A program made the translations under genes and the position numbers. From Symbiodinium natans (lineage: Eukaryota; Sar; Dinophyceae; Suessiales; Symbiodiniaceae), in the NCBI GenBank assembly GCA_905221605.1, contig CAJNDS010001125.1, forward strand, positions 186,001 to 250,000: 64,000 nucleotides of DNA. Reading direction: 5' to 3'. Positions 34,397 through 45,342 of the stretch are shown here, piece after piece. Position 1 is the first letter of the stretch, and the number at the start of each line of letters is the position of its first letter. The notes under the pieces were generated by a model that had not been told where the DNA came from, ran no database searches, and worked only from the letters and a program-made list of their open reading frames with translations.

Positions 34397-34586
34397 CAAC
34401 AAATACAATTGCTTAAGGGCGTTGAACTTCGCGATATAGAATTCCGAATTTCTCATGTGCCGAAATACTGAAATCCTCAAGGACTCAGCGAGTCATCTGC
34501 AAGAACTCGACCGAGACTTGGAAGCATAAGAAACAGGAGACCCAGCTCGGCTGAGAGCAGTTGCTTCGCTGCCTAGCTTCAGACCC

Positions 34587-34662
34587 CTCAACCCTAAACC
34601 CTAAACCCTAAACCCTAAACCCTAAACCCTAAACCCTAAACCCTAAACCCTAAACCCTAAGC
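34587..34662. repeat. Interstitial telomere-type array (CCCTAAA)n
   Basis: Ten to eleven near-perfect CCCTAAA units, the cleanest such array in the window. Confidence 0.96.
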
Positions 34663-34989
34663 CCAAGACAAAGCCATGGCCTGGACCTCGGGTGCTGGCG
34701 GAAAGCGCTGGCGAGTCACCATCCTTCCGAGAGATCTACCCAACTGTCCCCACTCACTTCCAGCCTTTCAGGGCTGCTTCCGTCCTGCAGGATTCCCCCC
34801 AGGCCCTTGCAGTGTTCAAGAAAGGCGGCCCAGTGTCGGTCCATGCGCAGCACCTGCACACACGAGGTCTCCATGAGGCACTGACCTCGCCACGTCACAA
34901 AGATGCCGCGGAAGTGCCTCTGGGCTTCCAAGCACGACCAAGCCTGCCGAAGCGCAGCTCGTTACATTTGGGATCCACTCATCATCTGC

Positions 34990-35190
34990 TCACCAGCAAG
35001 TGCATGTCTGCATCCGGCGTTCGTAAGATTCCATGGCGTCTGGGCCAATCCACAAGTTTAGAGCATGCCGTTGAGTAGAAAGGAATCGGCGCACAAGACC
35101 CAACAGGCCTACTCTGCCGCGGCTGACTGCCACATTGAGCAAGTGCCTCAGCGAGTGGCCCTCCATGCCCTCCGTTGCTGTGCGAAGGAA
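34990..35190 (-). CDS. SF1 helicase exon carrying motif VI
   Basis: The minus-strand exon reads LLNVAVSRGRVGLLGLVRRF, matching helicase motif VI of the UPF1/SETX/ZNFX1 group (RLNVAxSRAxxGLxxVG). It is followed by a short C-terminal stretch ending in Tyr-Glu-Arg-Arg and a GT donor. The expected Arg before LNV is Leu here. The conserved Ser-Arg-Gly-Arg remains. It is probably the 3' part of the helicase gene whose motifs II-III lie at 39,226-38,800 on the same strand. The ~3.3 kb between them holds candidate exons but no QYRMHP-type motif that I could find. Confidence 0.58.
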   Translation of the reverse strand, partial: FLRTATEGMEGHSLRHLLNVAVSRGRVGLLGLVRRFLSTQRHALNLWIGPDAMESYERRMQTCTCW

Positions 35191-35457
35191 CCAAAGGAAA
35201 CCTTCCCCATTCTCAGTTCCGGACTTGTCTGCAAGGCAACCCAACCTCTGTCCAGCCTCACAGTCTCACAGCCCAACTTTAATCACTCCCGAAATCATGT
35301 GACAGCATCTGGCCATTTGACAGCCTCCACCATTCCGCTGCCATTGCTCAGCACTGTGGACAGTAGGACATAGTCCCACCTTCAGATTCCAAAGGCTTGG
35401 CATCAAGCCAGCCCGTGAGAAAGGTGGGTTTGGCACCCGGACTGCGGGACAACTCCC

Positions 35458-35502
35458 TGGACCCTAAACCCTGTAAACCCTAAACCCTAAAACCCTGCTG
35501 TA
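35458..35502. repeat. Degenerate CCCTAAA tract
   Basis: Three to four broken CCCTAAA/CCCTGTAAA units. Confidence 0.8.
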
Positions 35503-37194
35503 AAAAACCTCCCCTACGAAGCTATCTGGAGCCGCGCCGCTCGGAGCCCTGCGCCGTAACCACGGAGCCGACGTGGACCCCTTGCGCCCCAAGCCGTCGC
35601 AGTGCTCCCTTCAGTTCGACGACCTGCACAAGAACACTGCACCCAAAATGAAACCAAAAAAGCACCTTTCACAATTCACTGCAGCCAGTGCCACCTGGGC
35701 GTTGTACCAAGAAAGGACAGCCACACTTTTGGAGCCGGCCCTCGCCGCAATTTCAGCTGCTAGCCTTCCAGCACAGAGGGAATGATATATCATCATATAC
35801 CGTATCAGACGCAGGCTACGACTAGTCAAGGCAACTTGTCTGATGCAACGACGCTCAGTTTCTCCATTTCAATTTCCGCACTGTTGATTCACCAAGGAAG
35901 AAGCTCGACCCTGCCTGGCGCAGCGTTCCGCCTCGTTCACGTTCGCCTGCATGGCAGTGGCCAATGGAGCAAGTCACAAGCACAACATGGTCTCGGGCGA
36001 AGTTTGCATGTTCCAAGATACGGCAACTGCCTTGGATCGTGTGGATGAGTCCTTTGTGGCGACCTCGTGCACCTGGCACCGCGTTTTCTTGAGCATGCAG
36101 GTGGATTGCCCGTGGTTCCACAGCCTCTTCTTGGAACGTAGCTGGCGATGTCCAGAACAGCACAGGAGAGCGTACCCCAGTGTAGCCATGCGCCTTGCTG
36201 CGGTATCACTAACTCCAGATTTCCCAGAGCAGAAAGAAAGAGAGTCTACCCCACGGCCGGCACCACCTTTTGACAGTCGCCTGGCATTCTCAACTTCGTC
36301 CATGCTAAGCTTCGCACAAGCATTCCAGCCGGACGGTCTTTTGTCGACTTGTCACTGAAAACCTTGTTCTTGCAAGCATCTCTAGAGCTAACAGATGTCC
36401 TGTGAAAAGCTTGCACCATGCACACCCAGACCCACCTTGCCCCCGTAGAACTGCTTGGAGGGAAAGCTGTTCCTGCGACCAACGACAGTGGAATTGCGCA
36501 GCTCAGAGGACAGATGTGGCCGGCTGGGCAGTCATGCTGGGGTGCATCCGGTACTGTTGCCGAAGCAGAACCGAAGGTGGCGCCTTCGTGAAGCACTTGC
36601 GGGCATGTGCAATGGGCAGGCGCGTCTGCTGTTGGATCCCGTATAGGACCCTTCAAGGCACCTGAAGCGAAGCCTGCAGAGCCTCAGAGAAGAACGGTCT
36701 TTCACCGCTAAACCGAAGTCAGCAGATGGAGGTGGAGCGCAGTTAACTCAGCGGCTTGCTGGATCGGGCGAGGACCCCATCTTATTCAACCTGCAGTGAG
36801 CAGAACACAGGGAATGTATGGAAAGCATGACGGGAGGAAAGTCAGAGTACATTGCTGCGACTGGCAACCACTGGCACTGAGGCCAAAGGCGCCCCCAATT
36901 TCTGCAGCTCCTGCGACTTCCCATTCAAAAGATGCAGGCTTTAGGGGAAGTCTGCGAATGGGTCCTCTAAGCCGCTTCAAGCTTCTTGGGAGGATAAAAT
37001 GACGGCATAAGAAGCAAATGTCCTCATCGCTGCAGAAGCACCCTGGGCACATCGCGGCTGAACACGCGCATCGCGAAACTCAAGGAGGAACAAAGTGTGA
37101 ACAAAGTGTGCCTCGCTCGCTACGGTCGTCCACCAGCTGCGCAAAGGACTTCAAATCCACACTCTCAACACCTCACGGTCGCAGTGCAAGCCTA

Positions 37195-37470
37195 GATACA
37201 CTTCACAACACAGTGGACTACTACGACGGGCTTGACCCTTGTGGAATCTGTCCCTCTGTACCATGACAGGCCCAACTGCTCCGCGCCTAGCTCACCGCAT
37301 AGGACTTTGAACTCTTCTCGCCACTCCTCATCTGACCCTGGCGCTTTCCAGTGCAGATGCCAAGTCTCCAAGGATGCTGTGGGGACTGGGACGGCGCCTT
37401 CCCATCCAGTGAATTCCGCAAAGCCTCGAAGATCCTTCGCAGGCACAGGAAATCCATGGCGGACTCTGAA
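37195..37470 (-). CDS. Candidate exon, Trp/Glu-rich
   Basis: About 90 minus-strand codons with natural composition (Phe-Pro-Val-Pro-Ala-Lys-Asp-Leu-Arg-Gly-Phe-Ala-Glu-Phe-Thr-Gly-Trp, then Trp-Arg-Glu-Glu-Phe-Lys-Val-Leu-Cys). It lies between the two helicase blocks and could be an accessory segment of that protein or a separate gene. Confidence 0.4.
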
Positions 37471-38460
37471 GCAGAGAACCACGCACACGCTCACCGCTCA
37501 TGAAGACTGCTTCCCCTCACTGCTTTACAGCTGTGGTGCTAGAAACCTCCTGCTGGCCTCGAACCCTGCCTAGGCAGCAAAAGATACGGTGCTGTGTGTT
37601 TTCCTAGCGATTTGCTGCATTCAGGCGAAGGGGTTCAGTAAGGCAAAGAAGACAATGTCAAGCTTCAAAATGATCGTCGCCAAAGCTGGTCATTTCTTGC
37701 GGATGTGCATTCCGCCAGGGCGTGGCAACTGTGAGAATCTAGATCCGTGAGAACTTGGAACGTATGCGATCACCCCCAAACTGCCCTTTGCATCTGATGC
37801 GTGATGTCGGTTCCGTCCTGGGCGGCAGCAATGACACGCAGACATTTGTGTGTCAGTGCTTCTTGAGGCTTGCTCCTTCGGCTCCTCGTTTGCCTGAGTG
37901 CCCTGGAGTTAGCAAAATACACTTGAGGGCATCGTCCGCATTTTCCGGAGTTGATCGCATCAGGGCAGGGTGATTCCCTGACGTCGTGCATATCGGGCTG
38001 GTTGCTCTGACCGGGCCCTTCGAACTCCATCCTTAAGAAAGAGGGATACTTAGGGGCTCTCAGGGAGAGGACGAATACTTACCCCGTGGACTGTAGACAT
38101 CTTGCTTCCTTGGCTCGCGTTTGCCATGTGCCTTTTAACTGATGTCGAGGGGGTGGCTGCTTTTTGAAAACGGCACTCCCAAAGCGAGTTGGAGCTCTGC
38201 AAAACACAGCATGTCCTCGGCTTGAAGGTTCTGTGAAGTCGATCCTGTCTAAGCCCCAAGCGTCCAGAGGGATGTGGCAACAGGAGAACTGAAAACGGCA
38301 GCCGCATGGGCCTTGAAGAGAACAGAACGCCTGGCGACAAACGAACGCTCAGCTTCGTCTAGCGCAGACTCTGCACTTTGCGTCACATGTGCTTTCTTTT
38401 CAATGGCTTTGGCGGTCTTCCTGCGAGAGCAGCCACGCAAGCATCTATGCTTGTAGTGGC

Positions 38461-39226
38461 CTGGTAAACCAGCTGCGCGCGGTCAGCGGGCAGATCCTCA
38501 AACAGACTCAGAGAGGCTAGATCAGTGAACGTTGTGCTCACATCACCAGACCGCTGAGTGACTTCTCTGTCCTGCAAAACTGAGAAGTCAGGCTTGGCCT
38601 CCGTGTTCACACACTGTCGCATGCTTACATCCGCCTGAAGAAAAAAGTCTGGCATTGCCTGAAGCTCGCAGGTTGCAGTGGACAGGCGTTCGAACAGCGA
38701 GCAGGCTAAGCCTCTGGTGGCAATTGAGTAGGCAACGAGGGACCAAGGAAGGCATAGCTAAGGCTGAAGACAGCAAAACATGGAGCGTTTCAGGGCTAAG
38801 CTGCCAGCCCAGGCTGCCCGCATCACGATTTTTCACGACTGGGCGCAGCTGTCGATAGTCACCCACCAAGACCTGATAGGGGCAAAATCCCCTCAAGACC
38901 CCTTGTGTTACTTTTGCTACCATTGTCCCTCATTCTCCCATGTCCTTGCTGAGCTCACAGCAACTCTCTGCACAGTCTTGCTCAAAGTCAACGGACAAAG
39001 AGTCTGACGGGGTTGGCAACTTGAGCTCTCGGCAAAGGGAATGACATGCCCGGAGCTTCTGCAGCTAACGCTGCGCCGCTGGGCAAAAGAATGCAAAAAA
39101 GTTGCCTCTGGCTCGGGTGACGTTCCACACTCGTCCACTACCACTTGCCGCAGCTCGATGTTCTCCTCGACTGCACAAGAAGGGGTGCAAAGGGTTGTGG
39201 CCAATACCAGGAATCTCATGTCCCTC
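38461..39226 (-). CDS. SF1 RNA/DNA helicase core exons (UPF1/SETX/ZNFX1-like)
   Basis: Four minus-strand exons carry ordered helicase motifs. The exon 39226-39106 ends in VVVDECGTSPEPE, which is motif II (DExx). The exon 39003-38965 encodes TLCPLTLSKTVQR. The exon from 38872 to about 38800 opens VLVGDYRQLRPVVKN, which is motif III (GDxxQLxP). The exon about 38,520-38,461 reads SLFEDLPADRAQLVYQ, the SLFERL region before motif IV. Joining them gives a continuous EPE-TLCPLTLS…VLVGDYRQL order typical of SF1B helicases. Donors used are GC, GT and GC. Walker A (motif I) was searched for upstream to 40,200 and not found, so the 5' part may be unresolved or lost. Likely role is RNA or RNA/DNA unwinding in RNA surveillance; the exact family member is undetermined. 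Confidence 0.68.
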
Positions 39227-40227
39227 CTTCTGCAGCAACTGCGGTATCCAGCCACGACGACAAGAACAGTTGGTTGCAAGGAGGATGTTGCAGCCTGCCA
39301 CGAAGTGGATCTGAAACACTCACGTGCAGCGCCCTTGAATAGATACCACAAGCGACTGCGGAACGAATCCTTGCACGACGCAATGCATTGCAACACACCC
39401 TATATATACCGTACAGGCCCGTTCTGCTTGTTAAATAGCAAATAGCACCAGTGTTGGATACACATCCGCATCCAAGCCATGCCAGGGTAGCTTTGGAACT
39501 CAAAGGCACGGGCTTCTTGCCGGGCTTCCAAGTACGCGGTCCTGCAGAGATCTCCCAGAGAAGGGCTCTCGTCGCTTAATCGCTTAATCGCTTTCAGTTC
39601 ATGGCTCCTCAAGGATGCGGTCGTTCTGTTTTTTTTTGCTCGCTTTGAACCATGAGTGATGCCTTTACAACATCTTTGAAACGAGAGCGGCGCGGGGCCA
39701 CCTTGCGGCGGACCTTGCGATGCTCGTCAGGGCCGAGTCAGCCTCTTTTTAGGCTGCATTGAGCCCTCCTGCCTTCTCGAAAAATCTAGTGCATTTTGGA
39801 GAAATTCCACTAGAATCGGCTGAGCTTGAGACAAGCAAGTCCAGCGCTGTTTGCTGCGGACGTGGGCTAGCTGCAGCTAGCTGCAGCTAGCTGCAGCTGG
39901 CTGTGCACTATGGGCGGCTCAGGGGCCAAGCGCGCTGTTCAAAGGACTCGTCTGGGCCTGAAGATTCGCAGATTGTCTCAAGGGTGGAGTATGGCAATAG
40001 TGGAGAAAAGAGTTCGGGGTGAGGCATCTCTTTGAGGGCCGGGCCGCCCAGCGGCTCTCCAAGCCACTGAAATCTCATTTGATCTCATTTGCGGGGCATG
40101 AGGTCTGGGTCTTCAGCACTCCCGCGAACCTCGGCACGACAAGGTGACTGAAGTGCAGTTGTTTGAGCCGCTTCCGCCGCTGACACTTCTGAAACCTTGA
40201 CGCTTCAACAATATAACTCGATGTGAA

Positions 40228-40755
40228 TCAGCTCTGCATCCTTTCAAGTCCCTTGCTTTCTCGACCCTGCCCTTCCAATGCCGATTGCGCCTTGAGGAAG
40301 GCTTGGACGGGATCGTCGATGCTGCTTCGAAGAACACCACCAAACGTGTCCAACTCAGTAAGATCTTCATCTTCCACCTCAAGCGACGGCCAGGAAGTCT
40401 GCATTCGCTGCTTCTCCTCTTCTCTTTGGTACGTCTTTTGAATCTCTTCTAAGCTGCGTCTTGCGAAGGTGGCAGCACGCTAGGATCTGACCTTATAAAT
40501 CCACGGCGAGAACATGCGAGGGCACAACTACTGCTCTCGCAAAAAGCTGAGGGCCGAACACCGAGCTGATGTGACCCCACGTGTTGCCTACACGGGCAAT
40601 GTACGGAGATGAAGAGAAAGACAAGACTTACAGAGCTCTTTTGCCTGGCCTCTGAATTGGTAGGCGGGGTGGCTGTCACTCACCTCGACAACTCGGCGCT
40701 TCTTCTTCGCCAATGGCCGGACCACCTGAATCAGTCTGTGCACTTTTGTGAACAT
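40228..40755 (-). CDS. Small two-exon gene, 107 codons, unknown
   Basis: Exon 1 (40755-40684) starts at an ATG directly preceded by CAAG and ends GAG before a consensus GTGAGT donor. Exon 2 (40479-40228) follows a TAG acceptor, stays in phase 0 and ends at TGA. The protein is basic at the start (Leu-Ala-Lys-Lys-Lys-Arg-Arg-Val-Val), then a charged helix (Leu-Glu-Glu-Ile-Gln-Lys-Thr-Tyr-Gln-Arg-Glu-Glu-Glu-Lys-Gln-Arg). It ends acidic, then Gln/Gly-rich. No domain is recognised. It lies 178 bases downstream of the CoA-transferase stop on the same strand. The AG right before the ATG could be a spliced-leader trans-splice site, with no room for much 5' UTR. Start choice rests on that AG and on phase. 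Confidence 0.58.
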
Positions 40756-40933
40756 CTTGACAGGTGCATTGCAACCAACTGCTACAAAGTGCAGTGGGTG
40801 CAAAAGGATTCGGTTGCAACGCTGCGATGGGTCAGGGTGCGTCATTCGAGCAGCTTGTGAAAACCGCGCACGGAAATGATAGAGGACTCATGCGATCCCG
40901 CAACCATCCGTAATTCTGGGTCTTACAATGTCA

Positions 40934-43900
40934 TCATGTCTGGAGGCAAACCACATGCACAGCTAAGGGTGCGACACCCGGAACATCAAACTTGGCATTG
41001 TCGATGGCACCGATCTCATGCAGATCCTCAATCCTGTCTTGGGACATGCCTGCAAGGAAACGGAACAGTGTCGGATGCACGCGCAGGTCACTCTGATGAT
41101 GTGAGCAGATCTGCCTGAATCCAGCAGAACTTGCTCTGTGTGCTCACCAACACGCGGAGGGGGAAGGCGGTAGTCCACCTATGGAGCATTATGGAGCTGT
41201 GAAAAGCTGCTGAGACAACCTGGATGCGCCACCCGGATAAACGCATGGCTGGCTCCTACGTCTTGTAGTCGATGCCCAAAGCTTACTGTGAACAGTCGAT
41301 CTCCTTTGGTTTCATCTACTTGGTGGGCAGCCCAGCCTTCGTGCGGGAGAACTTCATGGGCGAGCCGATGAGTGAAACGGGCTCACTGAAACCCGGCAAG
41401 TTCATCTGAATCTCCATGTCGCGAGACTGGACCTGAGAAGCACTCTGTAGCAGCCACATGGGCAGCCACTAGCTACTGGCGGACTGCTGGAAGGCTGTGG
41501 CCATTCAAGGAACTCCCGAGCGCAGGCTGATGGAGTTAAGATGACTGAAGCTGGTCGTCTTCAAAGGGCAACTTCAATATGTGACCATCCTTTGCCTGTT
41601 TTGTTTTTTCTTCGGCCCTTGTTGACCCCTCAGACGCTCGATCTCTCTGCGCAATGCCTTTTTTTACAAGTGCTTGTGATTGGTGCTCGGTCGGCCACTC
41701 TTTCTTTGCATGTGCAAGGAGCCAGTGAAGACACCCATGCATCGGCAGTTGTATGGAATCTGGACGCGGGTTCCAGGTCCAGCACAAAGCCTGTTGCTAG
41801 TGTTCTGCTTCTCCATGTGCTTGTCTAATGGCATCGCGTGACCTACGTCAGAATTCCTTGCCTTTGTCCATGCTCACTGCTCGTTGTGTCGCTCGTGATT
41901 TCTTTGTTAGCGGCCTCTCAGTCATTCTCGCAGCTGTGGTGATTTTTAGATTGGAGCCTTGCAGAAGCGAAGTGTTAGGAAAGGCGATCTCGCAATCTGG
42001 AAATGGTGCAGGAGGAGGTTGAAGCCAAGACAGAGCATGAAGGATGTGGCTGCCAGGGCTCCCTCCTCCCTGCATTTTCTGGACAGTTTGCTTCTTTGCA
42101 CGCTTTTGCAAGCAAACAGTTACCGATGAAATAAAGGCACCCGCGCTGGAGCATACGTTTTTTCGGAATCCCGCTCGCACTTTGGACGAAAAGCGAGCTC
42201 TCGCCTAGGCTCAGGCAAAGTGCTGAACTTGAATCAGAGCGGTCCGGGTTGCACTGTTGCGCTACGCATGCATGTTGTGCTCGTCGCTCAAATATCCTTC
42301 TGCTGTTGTAACTTGTTGTTTGTGGTGCCATTCGTTGTCTCTTGTGTGTGTTTTTATTTGTCTTTTTAACATTGTACCATGTGCTTGTTCATAGTTTTGT
42401 TCCTGCCTATGTGTATGAACTGCAAGAACTTGTACTGCGGCGAGCTTGAAAGGCCACAAAAAAGCCCCCTCCGTTCTGGAGGCGGAAGTTCGGGAAAGAA
42501 AAGGGGGGGCGCCACTGCACCTGAAAGAGGCTTCCCAATTTGGAAATCCAGAGAAAAAAGGAGGCTAACATTCGCCGTGCACTCTCTTTGTCACATAATG
42601 CATCTCCGTGTGCCCATTCGTTCGCTCTTTGTGCCTGCGAGGGGCATGCGGATCAGCAAAGACCTCATCAAGGTGCAGGATGGGAGCGCAGCCAACCATC
42701 TCCTTCTCCAACTGCTCCAACCACCAAAGCTTCGGGTGTTGCGAAGTAATCTCATTCAGCGTCGGCGTGACCACGTCTCGATGCACGACACGGGCCTTCA
42801 TGGTGTTGAACTTCTCGTTTTCCATGAGGTCCATGCGGCCGGCCACCTTGCAGAAGCGCTCGAACTGGTCGTTGTTGGATGCCGTTAGGATGAAGTAACC
42901 TTAGTACAGAGAGCCTCAAAAACTGCACCCTTTGGCAAGCTGGAGTGCAACCACAGTCCACAACACATAGAAAATCTTAGAATCTAGACAATGCGTCTGA
43001 AAGTACTCAAGCAACCATCCTTAGCTGGCATGACCTGATATGGCACCACATTCGGGTGGTTGTTGCCCACGCGCTTTTGTCGCTGCTTCTTTGCCAAATA
43101 GTTCATTCCCTGATTCGCAAGAAGTGCCACTGACACGTCCAACATGGAGATGTCCACGTGCTGGCCCAATCCCGTAACGTGCTTGTTGTGCAGCGCTGCC
43201 AAAATTCCAATTACCTGGTCGTCTTGCGGGGCCAACAGCAACTGGGAACTGAAAACTAGACTAAGCCTCTGGCTCCATGAAGACCTGCGGTGAGGTCGAA
43301 GAGAGACAGCCCCGTTTTCATGGGCGCTCCGTCGGGTTCTCCAGTCAAGCTCATCGAGCCGCCCATTGCCTCATTCCATGAGTGCAAGAAATCAACGAGT
43401 CACTCGCTCGAACATACCTTGTAGGAAACATAACAATCACGTCTGGAAAATCTTGCGAGACTTTAAAGTGAGAAAACAGGAGCTGGCCTGGATCAACATG
43501 TCGTAGGCGGGTCTTTTGCTGTACGGTCCAGAGTGTCCGAAGCCGGTAATGCTGCAATAGATCCTCAGGCGGCAGATGGCTCTTGGGAAACGCTCTTATT
43601 GAAAGAAAAGGAACCTGTTGTCCACATGGAAAACTCTTGAATGCCCTTGACACCCCTCCACCAGCCCTTGCGCGACTTGAACTCAAAAACGATGCTTGCG
43701 CATCACCAGAATCAATTGGGGGAAGTCGTCTTTGAGCTGGTCGAAGCCCAAGCCATACCTTTACGCAACGCTGTCAAACATGTCGTGTCACTGTGCAGCT
43801 AAGCCAGAAGCCTACTGCCAGCAAGCCATGTCTTGAAATTCCATCCAACATCACGGTTCTTCCCTGGCACATCAAAATAAAGCACAAGTGGTCTTTTGAA

Positions 43901-45109
43901 TGGGGTGCAAGGGGAGGTTGAGGTCGAAACGCCTCCGCCTAAGAGTTTGCAAACGGGTCTGCCGGTTAGGGTCTCCAAAACCCAGCTTACTAATGGCACT
44001 CCCGAGCTACCACCAGCATTTTCACATAACTTGCCTTGCCATTAGCCGCCCTTGGTACCCCATCTACCCCGCTCAGACGGGGATCCAATCAGCTGCTACT
44101 GCAACAGCGGCCCCCCAAAAGAAAACTTCGCAATCCGTGACTCGATGCAGACTTCAGCCCTCGGCCCAACCGCTCAGCCCGGCTAAACAAGCCCTTTGTA
44201 AGATGTGTTAAAATATGAGGCCTAAACGAGAAGAAGCAGGTCCAAGTGGCTTGGCCAGGCCTCCAGCCTTGAAGTTCTCGATGACAACGTCACTGCTCTG
44301 CAGGAGGTGCTTGACGACGTCCTGGCCCTCCTTGGTCTTGAAGTCGACCGCCACGCTGTACTTGTTCCTGTTGCAGCTCGAGAAGTATGCCGCCACGTCT
44401 GAATCCTCGCCGGGGCCTTTCTGCAGGAAGGGTGGCGCATAACCTCGGTTGGGGAATCTCGACCGAATCGCTCGCTCGCTCGTTCTTGATCTTTTGTGGG
44501 GGGGGGGGGGGGCTCTCTTTCGGGGAGTTTCGGATTTCGTCTGGAGCAAGCACTGCATTTTTCTGAGTGGGGGACGCCTGGTGTCATCACCGGATTTCGG
44601 TGCTTCCACCTTAATAACCTCCGCACCCATGTCAGCCATCAGCATCGTTGCCGATGGGCCTCACGCATCTGGAAGCTTCTTCAGAATACAGGGATCAAGC
44701 ATGTCATCAGCTCCGACTGTCTCAGTAGTGCGTAAGCCAAACTTGGAGAAATGTCGAGACTGCTTTTTCAGCTGCCTGCTGAACGGCCCACCAAGTTCGA
44801 CTAAAGCATGTCCCAAGCTTTCTCGAAAGATCTATCGGCCTGCGAGAATCCTCGACAGGTCCAAGATCCGCAGTCCTCCAGCAAGCTAACACTCTGTGAA
44901 GCAATGAAGCCCCAAAGGTGCCCAAATCCCGAAGCCTCTCTGTACCCAAGTCATCTCAAATCTTGGGAGTCAGAGTCTCAATGCGCTGCACATGGGCTCA
45001 TGCTCACTCCTGAAAGCGGGCCAGTAGCAGGACCCGTAGATAGGGAGAAGCATCGGGATGTGGCTAAGCGGCACAGATTCACGCTCTTCGCCCTGAAAAC
45101 CTGCATCAT
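40934..45109 (-). CDS. SUGCT: Class III CoA-transferase, SUGCT-like, complete 12-exon gene
   Basis: Twelve exons join without a frame break into 452 residues: 45109-45010, 44875-44840, 44659-44576, 44443-44251, 43758-43714, 43563-43488, 43369-43274, 43214-43016, 42899-42646, 41432-41337, 41178-41115, 41049-40934. CaiB/BaiF motifs appear in order: [99 protein letters not shown] and GEHTEQVL. The Asp of DLTAG (about residue 203) aligns with the catalytic Asp that forms the acyl anhydride. Residues 1-25 are Arg/Ser-rich without acids, which suggests a mitochondrial transit peptide. SUGCT moves CoA from succinyl-CoA to dicarboxylic acids such as glutarate; a formyl- or other acyl-CoA specificity is possible. 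Length equals the family's usual ~445. Donors: 7 GC, 2 GA, 2 GT; all acceptors AG/G. Confidence 0.93.
44498..44512. repeat. Homopolymer of 15 G in a CoA-transferase intron
   Basis: Uninterrupted G run on the plus strand (C run in the transcript) inside the 132-base intron 44575-44444. Confidence 0.9.
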
Positions 45110-45342
45110 GGCCTTGGCAACTTCAAGGTTGGATTCAGGTGTGCCTATGCTGTGGAGATCAACTGGCTCTAATGTACTGCGGGGTTAAGCACGCGACCCC
45201 CTGCGTCTGCTCTCCGAACTGACGCGTCGAAAGCGCTGACCAGGAACCGCGGTTTGGACCACAAAAATGTTCTTCGGCGGACAAGGTCTTCTGCATGTGC
45301 GGCTGGAGACCTAGTTGACTTGCTAGTTACTTGTGAGAGGGC

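Noticed and set aside
36480-36560. NFX1-type zinc-finger look-alike (Cys-Pro-Ala-Gly-His-Ile-Cys-Pro-Leu-Ser-Cys)
   Set aside because: Tempting because ZNFX1 helicases carry such fingers, but only one partial unit is visible, with no regular Cys/His ladder.
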